DNA of 64,000 nucleotides from Morganella psychrotolerans (GCF_001676055.1 NZ_LZEX01000004.1:62001-126000), one strand, 5' to 3'; positions 8,973 to 17,665 are shown, counted from the first letter of the stretch. Program-made: numbers and translations. The notes: generated by a model from the letters alone, not told the origin.

Positions 8973-9511
8973 GAGCGCTCTCCGGCAACCTGAGTGATAA
9001 TCTGCATTGCGCCGGTGATAACGGCGTCCAGCGGCGGGCTGATATCTAAAATCTGTACATCGCGCTCAATTGCGGTGTCGGGCGCTTCTAAGGTATCAAA
9101 CTGTGTGACCAGCATTTCCGGTTTGAAAAAATGCCCTCTGCGGGCTTTCAGGCGGCTTTCGATCAAATCAAAATCCCCTTTCAGCCAGATAAATGTCAGG
9201 TTTTTGTTCTGACGCCGCAGAATATCGCGATAGCTTTTTTTCAGGGCTGAGCAGACGATGACAGAAAGTTCATTCGTGCGCTGCATAGCAAAAATGGCAT
9301 CATTGAGCGATTGCAGCCAAGGCCCGCGATCGTCATCATTGAGCGGATGCCCGTCTGCCATTTTTTCAATATTGGCGCGCGGATGAAGGTAGTCTCCGTC
9401 GAGAAACGCCGCATTCAGTCCGGTGGCAATTCCGTTGGCTACAGCAGATTTTCCGCAACCGGAAACCCCCATCAGAACAAAGGCGTGATGTGGCTTTTGG
9501 CTGTCACTCAT
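8969..9511 (-). CDS. gntK: Gluconokinase
   Basis: This 180-aa cytoplasmic kinase phosphorylates gluconate to 6-phosphogluconate with ATP. The P-loop GVSGCGKS is at residues 15-22, and DGDYLHPRANIEKM is the gluconate-binding block of the GntK family. Length fits (about 175 aa). A strong ribosome site (AGAGGAG) precedes the ATG. It is the first gene of gntKU, directly downstream of two GntR operators. Confidence 0.94.
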   Translation of the reverse strand: MSDSQKPHHAFVLMGVSGCGKSAVANGIATGLNAAFLDGDYLHPRANIEKMADGHPLNDDDRGPWLQSLNDAIFAMQRTNELSVIVCSALKKSYRDILRRQNKNLTFIWLKGDFDLIESRLKARRGHFFKPEMLVTQFDTLEAPDTAIERDVQILDISPPLDAVITGAMQIITQVAGERS

Positions 9512-9544
9512 AAATACTCCTCTAATGCGGTCATTATCACCGAT

Positions 9545-9560
9545 ATGTTACCGGTAACTT
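9545..9560 (-). promoter_or_regulatory. GntR operator 1
   Basis: ATGTTACCGGTAACTT contains the perfect 10-bp palindrome TTACCGGTAA (9548-9557), the core of the known GntR operator. It lies about 35 bp upstream of gntK, so GntR bound here would repress gntKU until gluconate is present. Confidence 0.9.
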
Positions 9561-9574
9561 ATTACCGGTAACAT
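9559..9574 (-). promoter_or_regulatory. GntR operator 2
   Basis: TTATTACCGGTAACAT carries a second TTACCGGTAA core (9562-9571). Its centre is 14 bp from that of operator 1, so the sites abut and overlap slightly and could bind two dimers on neighbouring faces of the helix. Confidence 0.88.
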
Positions 9575-9680
9575 TACCAATGGATATGATTACAATGCAA
9601 TCAAACAGCGTTTTTTAATCGATAAAGTGTGACAGTTCTCTCAAATGAAATCCCTGTCACAAAGAAGGGGCCGGAAGCCG

Positions 9681-10677
9681 TTAAATGCTCTCTCCCGGTA
9701 ATAATTCGAAGCCGACATCCACTTTCTGCTGAGCCGGTAATTCACCGCGCAGGCGAGCCAGCAGGATCTCTGCCGCCCGTCTGCCCATCAGGTCACGCGG
9801 AGTCAGAATACTGGCCAGTTTCGGTGTCATCACCTGACCGACATCATGTCCGTGGAACCCGGCGATAGCCAAATCCTCCGGAATACGGATCCCCAGACGC
9901 TGACACTCAAAAATCGCGCCGATAGCAAGGTCATCATTGGTACAGAACAAGCCGTCAATATCCGGATATTCAGCTTTGGCCTTGTGCAGAAGTTTTGCAC
10001 CCAGCGAGTAAGAAGAGCTTTCCGGTGTCATCACATTTCCTGCCGGCAGTCCCGCCTGTTGCATCGCCTGCTCATAGCCCTGCAAACGCATCATTGTCCG
10101 TTCGTCAGAACGCGCACCCAGGTAAATGACACGGCGGCAGCCGCGTGAGATCATCATCTGTGTCATTTCAAAGGCGGCACGGATGTTATCCAGCCCCACG
10201 GAGGAGTCATAGCACGGTGACACACTGTCCATCAGTTCCACGACAGGAATTCCGGCAGTTGCCAGCATTTTCAGTGTGCGCGGGGTATGGTTGCGCTCGG
10301 CTAAAATCAGCCCGTCAATATTGTATGAAAGCAGGGAGACCAGGCGGTCTTCCTCTTTTTCTGCCCGGTAACCATAGTGCGCAAGCATGGTCTGATACCC
10401 CTGCGCATCCGTGATGGTTTCAATACCGCGGATCACTTCTGCAAACACCTGGTTTGTGAGTGACGGCACCAGTACGCCGATAGCGCGGCTGGTTGCATTG
10501 GATAAAATATCCGGCACTCTGTTCGGGATATACCCCAGTTCGTCCAGTGAGCCGGCGATAGCGCCGCGCAATTTTTCTGAAACCTGTTCCGGGTTGCGCA
10601 AAAAGCGGCTGACGGTCATTTTTGTTACACCGACGCGGTCAGCCACGTCCTGTAACGAAGGGCGTTTTTTTCTTCAT
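9681..10677 (-). CDS. gntR: Gluconate repressor GntR, with apparent frameshift at codon 5
   Basis: This LacI-family repressor controls gntKU and binds gluconate or 6-phosphogluconate. The helix-turn-helix (VADRVGVTKMTVSRFLRNPE), hinge and periplasmic-binding-like domain are all present. The natural start is the ATG at 10677-10675, but the A-tract at 10665-10671 has seven A's and the following frame stops after twelve codons. With six A's the protein starts MKKKRPSLQDVADRVGV and is 331 aa, the length of E. coli GntR. As written, only a GTG start at 10646 is open, which would remove part of helix 1. The defect may be a sequencing error, slippage, or a real mutation giving constitutive gluconate use. 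Confidence 0.85.
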
Positions 10678-10870
10678 ATTTATTATCTTAATACAGCCTG
10701 CTCTGTGTGTCGCCGGAGAGTGAACATCCGCGTAATATTACGTAAATATCCTGAATACGCTGAAAGAGACTGTAGTTATACAACATTTCTGCCACTATTT
10801 TACCTTGTTTTGACTTACATCCCTGTTTACCGCTGATTTTATTGACTCACCTCATGCTCTGCGCTAACGT

Positions 10871-10896
10871 TCGTTATATAATAAAAAATATAACGA
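10871..10896 (+). promoter_or_regulatory. ModE-type operator upstream of the ABC operon
   Basis: TCGTTATAT (10871-10879) and ATATAACGA (10888-10896) form a perfect 9-bp dyad with an 8-nt spacer. This is the half-site sequence and geometry of ModE sites such as that in front of E. coli modABC (CGTTATAT-N8-ACATAACG). ModE bound to molybdate normally represses uptake genes. The site is about 155 bp before the substrate-binding protein gene, separated from it by an ERIC element. Confidence 0.8.
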
Positions 10897-10900
10897 TAGC

Positions 10901-11026
10901 TATACCCAACGTCATTCAGGATGCAGGAAGGCGGCAAGGGAAGACTGACGGGGAGCATACATAAGTATGTGACCCGGCGGGCCTCATTCCGCCAACAAAC
11001 CTGCAGTTTGAATGAATAAGGGTATA
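10901..11026. repeat. ERIC element 1
   Basis: A 126-bp element begins TATACCC and ends GGGTATA. It contains the ERIC core GGGGAGCATACATAAGTATG and is related to the copies at 20389 and 23688. It ends 23 bp before the ATG of the binding-protein gene, so it is probably in that operon's leader transcript. Confidence 0.85.
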
Positions 11027-11049
11027 TAACAAAGACTGATCTGAGAGCA

Positions 11050-12083
11050 ATGACACTGAACCTGCAACTCCCTTTTTATCTCCCCCGGTATGCCCTGCTG
11101 CTTGCTTTTCTGACTCTGCCGTTTGCGGCAGCAGCACAGGAAACAACCTCACAGGAATTCAGCTACGGTCAGTTACCTGAACCTGTCGCAATCACCCGGA
11201 TTATCAGCAGCGGTCCGCCGACTGACCAGTTGCTGTTTGCTGTGGCACCTGAAAAACTGGCAGGATTCTCCTCCCTTTTTCTGCGGGATGAACCCTTGTT
11301 TGCCCCGCAGTGGCGCGCATTACCAAAATTAGGGCGGATCTCAGGACGCGGCAGTACATTGTCGCCGGAAGGCCTGCTGGCACTGGCTCCGGATATGATT
11401 ATCGACAGCGGTCTGGCAGATGAAACTTATCGCTCACAGGCCAGCCGTTTCAGCCGCCAGACCGGTATTCCTTATCTTCTGTTATCCGGAAATCTGTCTC
11501 AGACACCGGATCAGTTGCGCCGTCTTGGTGCCCGGCTGGGCGAAACCACGCGGACAGAACAGCAGGCACAACTGGCTGAAAAGTGGCTGGAAGATGCGCG
11601 GCACTTTGCGGCACGGCAAACACACAAGAAACGCTTCTATCTTGCCCGTGGAGCAAACGGGTTACAAACCGGTCTGCGGGGTTCAATTCACGGCGAAGCC
11701 CCTGAATTACTGGGTTTCGAAAATGTCGCAGAGGTTCCGGGCATGCAGGGGCTGGCAGATGTCTCAGCAGAGCAATTATTGCAGTGGAACCCGGATATGA
11801 TTATTGCTCAGGACGCGGTGACTTATCAGGCCATTATGCAGGGTGAAGTCTGGCAGAGCTGGATGCGGTGAAAAATAAACAGGTTTTTTACTATGCCGGG
11901 CTGCCGTTCGGCTGGCTCGACAGCCCGCCGGGACTGAACCGGCTGCTCGGGCTGCGCCGCTTACAGGCACAATCTGAACCGGGTAGTATCGACCTGAAAG
12001 CCGATATCGGCTTGTTTTTCCGGCTGTTTTATCACTCTCCGCTGACTGAGGCACAGATTGATACTCTGTTATCCGCCAAATGA
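11050..12083 (+). CDS. Periplasmic metal/metallophore-binding protein, apparent frameshift at 11866
   Basis: This is the substrate-binding protein of a FecB/BtuF/MolA-type ABC importer. The first frame (11050-11871) gives a signal peptide (LAFLTLPFAAAAQ) and 273 residues, then stops. A second frame (11868-12083, GTG start overlapping as GTGA) encodes 71 residues (YYAGLPFGWLDSPPGLNRLL ... FFRLFYHSPLTEAQIDTLL), which is exactly the missing C-terminal lobe. One added base, for example ATGGCG in place of ATGCG at 11863-11867, joins them into a normal 344-aa protein. The choices are a recent one-base deletion, sequencing error, a -1 frameshift, or two coupled polypeptides. The PFGW-D-PP-NRLLG block is typical of iron/molybdate-class binding proteins. 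It overlaps the permease gene by 4 nt. Confidence 0.82.
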
Positions 12084-13093
12084 GTATCAGTATAAAAAGT
12101 CTGTTACTGATCCTGATTCTGTTCATAACTATCGGGATCGCACTGAATGTTGGTAAGTTCTCACTAACCCCGCAACAACTGTGGGACGTGGTACAGGCCA
12201 AAATTACCGGCAACAGCGGCGGGGACTCCCCCGTACTGAGCCGCAATATGACGGTATTCTGGCAAATCCGCCTGCCGCGCATTGCTGCGGCACTGGTGAT
12301 CGGCGGCGGGTTAGCGATGGCAGGCGCGGCTTATCAGGGTATGTTCCGTAATCCGCTGGTTTCCCCTGATATTCTGGGCGTTTCAGCCGGTGCCGGTGTC
12401 GGGGCTATCCTCGGTATTTTTTTAGGTCAGTCAATGCTCACTATCCAGCTGTTCGCCTTTACAGGCGGATTGTGTGTTGTCGCTCTGGTGTATTCCGTGG
12501 CACGCCTTGCCCGTCAGCATGACCCGGTGCTGGCACTGGTGCTGGTCGGTATTGCGCTCAGCGCTCTGTGCGGCTCGGCTATCTCACTGATGAAAATTCT
12601 GTCCGACCCTTACACACAACTGCCCACCATGACCTTCTGGCTGCTGGGCGGGCTGTCGGCGGTATCGCCGGATGATATTAAAACCACGGCACCCCTGATT
12701 TTCGCCGGCATGGTGCCATTGCTGCTGCTGCGCTGGCGCATGAACCTGCTCAGCCTGAGTGATGAAGAAGCCCGCACGCTCGGGTTGAATGTCACGGTAA
12801 CGCGCCTGGTTTTTATTGTCAGCGCCACACTGATCACCGCCAGCGCAGTCTCCATTGCCGGGATCATCGGCTGGCTCGGGCTGATTGTTCCGCATATCAC
12901 CAGATTGTTAGTGGGCGCTAACTTCAGTCACCAGTTGCCTGTCTCTCTGCTGATCGGGGCAATTATGCTGTTGCTGACAGACACCCTGGCGCGGACTATC
13001 GCGCCCATCGAACTGCCGCTGGGCATTCTGACCTCTGCTGTCGGCGCACCTTTTTTCATTTTCCTGCTGCTGCAAACGCGGAGGAACGGATGA
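12080..13093 (+). CDS. FecCD/BtuC-type ABC transporter permease
   Basis: This 337-aa inner-membrane permease has the FecCD family layout of about ten spans. Typical blocks are LPRIAAALVIGGGLAMAGAA, NPLVSPDILGVSAGAG and IAGIIGWLGLIVPHITRLLV. This family carries vitamin B12, haem, siderophores, or, in H. influenzae MolBC, molybdate and tungstate. Its ATG overlaps the preceding stop (ATGA) and its stop overlaps the ATPase start, so the genes are tightly coupled. The substrate is inferred from ModE-type sites and ModD, not from the permease itself. Confidence 0.9.
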   Translation: MSISIKSLLLILILFITIGIALNVGKFSLTPQQLWDVVQAKITGNSGGDSPVLSRNMTVFWQIRLPRIAAALVIGGGLAMAGAAYQGMFRNPLVSPDILGVSAGAGVGAILGIFLGQSMLTIQLFAFTGGLCVVALVYSVARLARQHDPVLALVLVGIALSALCGSAISLMKILSDPYTQLPTMTFWLLGGLSAVSPDDIKTTAPLIFAGMVPLLLLRWRMNLLSLSDEEARTLGLNVTVTRLVFIVSATLITASAVSIAGIIGWLGLIVPHITRLLVGANFSHQLPVSLLIGAIMLLLTDTLARTIAPIELPLGILTSAVGAPFFIFLLLQTRRNG

Positions 13094-13863
13094 GCGATAT
13101 ACTGGCCACCCGTGATCTGGCTGTGGGTTACGCAGAGAAGTTAATACTCACTGACATAAACCTGCAATTACAGCAGGGAGAGATTATTTGTCTGCTGGGT
13201 GCCAACGGTTGCGGCAAAACAACACTGATGAAAACCCTGCTCGGCTTGCTGCCGCCGAAAGCCGGGGAGATCCGCATCAGCGGTAAACCCCTGAGCCACT
13301 GGAGTGCCACCGCACTGGCACAGCGCGTTGCCTATGTGCCACAGGCGCATAATATGCCCTTCTCTTTCCGTGTCCTGGATATGGTGGCACTCGGGCGCAG
13401 TGCCCATCTTTCCCTGTTTGCCTCCCCGGGACGGGCCGAGCGGCAGATGGCAGAGCAGGAGCTGGATGCCCTGGGCATTGCGCATCTCGCGCAGCGGGCC
13501 TATTCCTGCCTGAGCGGTGGTGAAAAACAGCTGGTACTGATTGCCCGCGCCCTTATCCAGCAGCCCGGTTTACTGATTATGGATGAACCCGCCGCCAGCC
13601 TGGACTTCGGCAATCAGATAAAATTACTGAATAAAATCGAGCAGTTACGGGAGCGTGGCATAACAGTGCTGATGTCCACTCACCATCCGCAGCACGCCGC
13701 TGCCGTGGCAGACAGCATTGTGATGCTCGGCTCTGCGCAGCCTGCCCGCCAGGACAAACCTGCCGCGCTGCTCACACCGGAAACGCTGGCGGCACTCTAT
13801 CATGTGACACCGGAACATATTTCCGCGCATTTTGCGCAACCCACTTATAAGGGATTGTCATGA
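13090..13863 (+). CDS. ABC transporter ATP-binding protein (FecE/BtuD/MolC type)
   Basis: This 257-aa ATPase powers the FecCD-type permease. Walker A is GANGCGKTT near residue 37, the signature is LSGGEKQ, and Walker B is LLIMDEPAASLD; the H-loop lies in STHHPQHA. It starts inside the end of the permease gene and ends with an ATGA overlap into the methyltransferase gene. It is cytoplasmic and pairs as a homodimer with a permease dimer in this family. Confidence 0.92.
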   Translation: MSDILATRDLAVGYAEKLILTDINLQLQQGEIICLLGANGCGKTTLMKTLLGLLPPKAGEIRISGKPLSHWSATALAQRVAYVPQAHNMPFSFRVLDMVALGRSAHLSLFASPGRAERQMAEQELDALGIAHLAQRAYSCLSGGEKQLVLIARALIQQPGLLIMDEPAASLDFGNQIKLLNKIEQLRERGITVLMSTHHPQHAAAVADSIVMLGSAQPARQDKPAALLTPETLAALYHVTPEHISAHFAQPTYKGLS

Positions 13864-14699
13864 CAATTGATGATATCGATTTCGCACAACTTTACCGCGA
13901 CCATCTGGCGCAGGCCGAACGCACACGCAAAGATCCGGAACACTGGGACAAACGTGCGGAGAAAATGGCACAAAATTGTGCCAACCCCGCCGATCCCTAC
14001 CTGATCCGCTTTAAAGAGATTGTGGATACCACAGGCGCAAAAACACTGCTGGATGTCGGCTGCGGACCCGGCTCTGTCGCACTGCAACTGGCGGATACCT
14101 TTGAGCAGGTTACCGGTATTGATTACAGTGAAGGCATGCTGAAAGTTGCCCGTCAACGCGCACAAACTCAGGGAAGTGATAATGTCACTTTCCGCCACTG
14201 CGCCTGGGAAGATGACTGGTCAGACTTACCACCGTGCGATATCGCGGTGGCATCCCGCTCGACACTGGTGATGGATTTACAGGCTGCGCTTCTGAAACTG
14301 AACCGTCAGGCAAAACTGCGCGTCTACACCACGCACACCGTCAGCCCGACTTTTGTGGATATCCGGGTGATCCGCGCCATCGGGCGCACACCGGTTACAC
14401 TGCCGACATACATTTATGCGGTGAATATCCTTAACCAGCTCGGCATTCATCCGGATGTGGAATTTATCCGCAGCCCGAACTGCCAGAGCAGTGACAACAT
14501 GACCTTTGAACAGTTTGCCGACGGCGTTGTCTGGTCACTCGGTTCGCTGGATGAGCAGGAAATGACCCTGCTGCGCCATTATTATGACAAACAGGCCTCA
14601 GACGGTCTGCCGGTTGTGCCCGCTACCCGGGACTGGGCAATGGTTTCCTGGAGTGTGGTGCCGCAGGCTGCTCTGCTGCTGCCGGAGGGCACAAAGTGA
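13860..14699 (+). CDS. Class I SAM-dependent methyltransferase of the Mo/W-type operon
   Basis: This 279-aa protein has the Rossmann methyltransferase motif I LLDVGCGPGS at about residues 63-72, followed by the expected acidic residue in GIDYSEGML. It contains no membrane segment. It overlaps both neighbours by 4 nt (ATGA before, GTGA after), so it is made stoichiometrically with the importer. The acceptor is unknown; a metal-chelating small molecule or a tRNA/protein are possible. Its presence between an ABC importer and ModD is a recurrent but unexplained arrangement as far as I recall. Confidence 0.75.
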   Translation: MTIDDIDFAQLYRDHLAQAERTRKDPEHWDKRAEKMAQNCANPADPYLIRFKEIVDTTGAKTLLDVGCGPGSVALQLADTFEQVTGIDYSEGMLKVARQRAQTQGSDNVTFRHCAWEDDWSDLPPCDIAVASRSTLVMDLQAALLKLNRQAKLRVYTTHTVSPTFVDIRVIRAIGRTPVTLPTYIYAVNILNQLGIHPDVEFIRSPNCQSSDNMTFEQFADGVVWSLGSLDEQEMTLLRHYYDKQASDGLPVVPATRDWAMVSWSVVPQAALLLPEGTK

Positions 14700-15541
14700 T
14701 TTATTATAGTGATGCCTTTCTGGACAGTTTGCTGCTGGAAGATATTCATTACGGCGATCTGACCACGCGCGCACTCGGGATAGGCGCGCTGCAGGGTGAA
14801 ATGCATTTCTCCCGCAAACAGGCGGGATTTGTCAGCGGATTAACCGTAGGTCAGAAGTTACTGGAAAAACTCGGATTACAGACTGAATTATATGCGAACG
14901 ACGGCGATCATACAGATTCCGGCGCACTGCTGATGGTGGCAAAAGGCCGCGCTGACGTCCTGCATCAGGGCTGGAAAATTGTTCAGAATGTGATTGAGTG
15001 GAGCAGCGGCGTTACTCATATGACGCGCCGGATGGTTGATATTCTGCGCAAATCGCAACCGGATGCACAACTGGCCTGCACGCGGAAAAACATCCCCGGC
15101 ACCAAACTGCTGGCAACCGCCGCCGTGCTCGCCGGAAACGGCATTATTCACCGGCAGGGCTGCGCAGAAACGATTCTGATGTTTGCCAATCACCGGCGTT
15201 TTCTGGCAGAGCCGGATAACTGGTGTGCCGCTATCGCCGCTCTGCGCCGCGATGCACCGGAAAAAACCATTATTGTCGAGGCAGATAATCCGGATGAAGC
15301 GTATCAGGCACTGCAAGGCCGCCCGGATGTGCTGCAACTGGATAAATTTCATCCTGATGCGATCCGCCGCCTGGTTAAAGATGTTGCTGTACTGGCACCA
15401 CACTGCACACTGTCCGCCGCAGGCGGGCTGAACGCAGAGACCATCGGGGATTACGCGGATACCGGACTGAAACTGTTTGTGACTTCAGCGCCGTATTATG
15501 CACCACCAGCTGATATTAAGGTCCGGTTGTATCCGGTCTGA
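14696..15541 (+). CDS. modD: ModD-like protein (nicotinate-nucleotide pyrophosphorylase family)
   Basis: This 281-aa protein has the quinolinate phosphoribosyltransferase fold seen in NadC, but matches the ModD branch found with molybdenum transporters (start YYSDAFLDSLLLEDIHYGDL; core ACTRKNIPGTKLLATAAVLA; ending LSAAGGLNAETIGDYADTG). The biochemical role of ModD is not known. Translation starts at GTG within the methyltransferase stop (GTGA). Next to a FecCD-type importer and downstream of a ModE-type site, it is the best direct clue that the transporter handles molybdenum or tungsten and not iron. Confidence 0.85.
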   Translation: MIYYSDAFLDSLLLEDIHYGDLTTRALGIGALQGEMHFSRKQAGFVSGLTVGQKLLEKLGLQTELYANDGDHTDSGALLMVAKGRADVLHQGWKIVQNVIEWSSGVTHMTRRMVDILRKSQPDAQLACTRKNIPGTKLLATAAVLAGNGIIHRQGCAETILMFANHRRFLAEPDNWCAAIAALRRDAPEKTIIVEADNPDEAYQALQGRPDVLQLDKFHPDAIRRLVKDVAVLAPHCTLSAAGGLNAETIGDYADTGLKLFVTSAPYYAPPADIKVRLYPV

Positions 15542-15573
15542 TAAAAAATAATTAATAATAAACAATAAGTAAG

Positions 15574-15610
15574 GGTAAAGCAGTCAGATAACTTATCTGC
15601 CGCTTTATCC
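15574..15610 (+). terminator. Hairpin between modD and the TonB receptor gene
   Basis: GGTAAAGC...CAGATAA pairs with TTATCTG...GCTTTATCC with small bulges, and a T5 tract follows at 15613-15617. It may end the ABC operon, leaving the receptor gene under its own ModE-type site. Confidence 0.6.
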
Positions 15611-15625
15611 TATTTTTAAAAAAAG

Positions 15626-15651
15626 TCGTTATATAAATAAATACATATCGA
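15626..15651 (+). promoter_or_regulatory. ModE-type operator upstream of the TonB receptor gene
   Basis: TCGTTATAT (15626-15634), an 8-nt spacer and ACATATCGA (15643-15651) repeat the geometry of the site at 10871. The right half differs from the E. coli modA half-site ACATAACG at one position. It is 27 bp before the receptor ATG, in a place where bound ModE would block transcription. Confidence 0.72.
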
Positions 15652-15678
15652 TAATTCGGTCACAGGAAAAACAATAAA

Positions 15679-17607
15679 ATGAAACGAACGCTACTCAGCT
15701 GCGCCATATTGCTGGCGACGGCACCCGCTGTTCAAGCGGGAAGTGCTGATATTCTGACAGTATGGGGCAGCCCGCTGGCTTCAAACCCGGATGTCATCAC
15801 CCAATCTCAGATGAAATCCCTGAACAAAACCAATGCGGCAACCGCGATCAGTACCATGCCCGGTGTGGTGCTTGAAAAATCCGGCAACCGCAATGAACTG
15901 ACGGTGAAAGTCAGGGGTTTTGACAGCCGCCAGATACCTGTTTTCTTTGACGGGATCCCGACGTATGTGCCGTATGACGGCAATCTTGACCTCGGACGTT
16001 TTATGACCAGCGAGCTGGAAAGCATTGAAGTGAGTAAAGGCTACACTTCACTGCTACAGGGGCCGAACCTGATGGGGGGCGCTATCAACCTCACCACCGC
16101 TACCCCGAAAAAACCGTTTGAGGCCAATGTATCCTACAGTCAGGGGTTTGCCCGTGGCGCAGATAATGCGTATAACACCAGCGCCCGTGTCGGCGCGCGC
16201 AGCGACCTCGGCTTTATCCAGGTCAGCGGCAGTCAGTACAAACAGCGCTTTCTGGGTCTGCCCGCGTCTGATGATGATAATGCCGCAGCCGGCAGTAATG
16301 GCCGCCGCGCACACTCATCTTCTGATGATAAACGCGGCATGGTAAAAGTGGGCTGGACGCCACGGGAAACTGATCAATATGTTGTGACCTATATGAAACA
16401 GGATGGCAGCAAAGACAGCCCGCCGTCAGCCGGAACAGGCAAGGGTAAATATTCATACTGGGAATGGCCGGATTATAATAAAGAGAGTTACTATTTTAAC
16501 GGCACCACACAAATTACCGACGGCGTGAATCTCCAGAGCCGCCTGTATCACGATAAATTTGTGAATACCCTGCTGATGTACCCGAAAAAAGGCAATAAGG
16601 TCGATTACAGCCACTATGATGATTTCAGTAACGGCGCCTCTCTCCAGTTAGGCATTGATATGCGCGAGCGCGATTTGCTTTCTTTTTCCGGACACTGGAA
16701 AGATGATGTTCACCGCGCGCAAAAAGAGCGTAACGGGGAAATTCTGCGTTACAAAGACCGCACCTATTCTGTGGCAACAGAGTACCAGTGGGCGGCAACC
16801 TCTGATCTCGATATCATCGGTGCCATCGGTTATGACTGGCGTGACAGCCTTGATGCGGATAAAGGCGCGGGCAATAACAGCCAAAACGCATTCAACTGGG
16901 AAGTGATGTCAAAATACACCTTTGCCAATCAGGATAATGTCCGTTTCTCTGTTTCTGACCGCAGCCGCTTCCCGACACAAAAAGAGCGCTATACCACTGA
17001 AAAACCGAAAGATGGATCAAAAGGGATCATTAATCCGGATCTTAACCCTGAGCGCGCACTGACCTTTGATTTAACCTATGAAGGCAGCATTACCGATAAA
17101 TGGGGCTACCAGGCCAGTATTTATCATAACCGCGTGGATGATGCGATCCTCGCCCACACTGTCGTGAAAAATGGTCAGGATTTCTTCCAGAACCAGAACA
17201 GTGGCCGCGTGGATTACACCGGGCTGGATCTGGGTGTGAAAGGCGATATAACGGACTGGCTGAAAACTGGCGTCAATTACAGCTACATTCACAGTGACCC
17301 GAAAGATGTTGATCATGTGGAAGGCCTGCCGACACACAAAATGTATGCCTGGCTGAAAGTGAACCCGATCGATCCGCTGACTCTCACCCTGGCGGAAGAG
17401 TTCCGTGCATGGAGCTATCAATACAATGACAGCAACGAGAAAGTCGCGGGCTTTGCCACAACGGATCTGCGGATGGATTATGATTTCGGACACGGCATTT
17501 CCGCTAATGCATCGGTAAATAACCTGTTTGATAAATCCTATTATTTTACCAACGGGTATATGGAAGAAGGCCGCAATTTCTGGCTGGGTGTTGAGTACCG
17601 TTATTAA
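15679..17607 (+). CDS. TonB-dependent outer-membrane receptor, probably for a molybdenum/tungsten complex
   Basis: This 642-aa receptor has a signal peptide (ATAPAVQA cleavage region), a TonB-box-like DILTVWG at the mature N-terminus, a plug domain (SQMKSLNKTNAATAISTMPG; VKVRGFDSRQIPVFFDGIP; GAINLTTATP) and a 22-strand-type barrel ending in the aromatic BAM signal GVEYRY. TonB-dependent receptors bring rare or bulky ligands across the outer membrane. Its ModE-type operator and the adjoining importer with ModD suggest a molybdate or tungstate chelate as ligand; a siderophore or corrinoid is the alternative. A ribosome site AGGAA precedes the ATG. Confidence 0.87.
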   Translation: MKRTLLSCAILLATAPAVQAGSADILTVWGSPLASNPDVITQSQMKSLNKTNAATAISTMPGVVLEKSGNRNELTVKVRGFDSRQIPVFFDGIPTYVPYDGNLDLGRFMTSELESIEVSKGYTSLLQGPNLMGGAINLTTATPKKPFEANVSYSQGFARGADNAYNTSARVGARSDLGFIQVSGSQYKQRFLGLPASDDDNAAAGSNGRRAHSSSDDKRGMVKVGWTPRETDQYVVTYMKQDGSKDSPPSAGTGKGKYSYWEWPDYNKESYYFNGTTQITDGVNLQSRLYHDKFVNTLLMYPKKGNKVDYSHYDDFSNGASLQLGIDMRERDLLSFSGHWKDDVHRAQKERNGEILRYKDRTYSVATEYQWAATSDLDIIGAIGYDWRDSLDADKGAGNNSQNAFNWEVMSKYTFANQDNVRFSVSDRSRFPTQKERYTTEKPKDGSKGIINPDLNPERALTFDLTYEGSITDKWGYQASIYHNRVDDAILAHTVVKNGQDFFQNQNSGRVDYTGLDLGVKGDITDWLKTGVNYSYIHSDPKDVDHVEGLPTHKMYAWLKVNPIDPLTLTLAEEFRAWSYQYNDSNEKVAGFATTDLRMDYDFGHGISANASVNNLFDKSYYFTNGYMEEGRNFWLGVEYRY

Positions 17608-17630
17608 TAATTAGATATATAGTCACAAAA

Positions 17631-17665
17631 AAAGACACATCCGGTCACCCGGACGTGTCTTTTTA
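17631..17665. terminator. Bidirectional terminator between receptor and MFS genes
   Basis: A 14-bp stem with one mismatch (17631-17644 with 17649-17662) and a 4-nt loop is flanked by A's on the left and T's on the right. It can end transcription of the convergent receptor and MFS genes. Confidence 0.9.

Larger units (their letters stand above)
10678..11049. other. Intergenic region between gntR and the Mo/W-type operon
   Basis: This divergent promoter region holds the ModE-type dyad at 10871-10896 and an ERIC element at 10901-11026. The remaining 190 bp next to gntR show no gene. Confidence 0.7.

Noticed and set aside
9628..9661. TGTGACAG/CTGTCACA inverted repeat after gntR
   Set aside because: The stem is 8 bp with an 18-nt loop and no T-run; too weak to list as terminator or operator.
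14696..15541. NadC (quinolinate phosphoribosyltransferase)
   Set aside because: The fold is shared, but the ModD-type ends and the transporter/ModE-type context fit ModD better.
11050..17607. Siderophore or haem uptake system
   Set aside because: No Fur-like box was recognised, whereas two ModE-type dyads and ModD are present. Not excluded by sequence alone.
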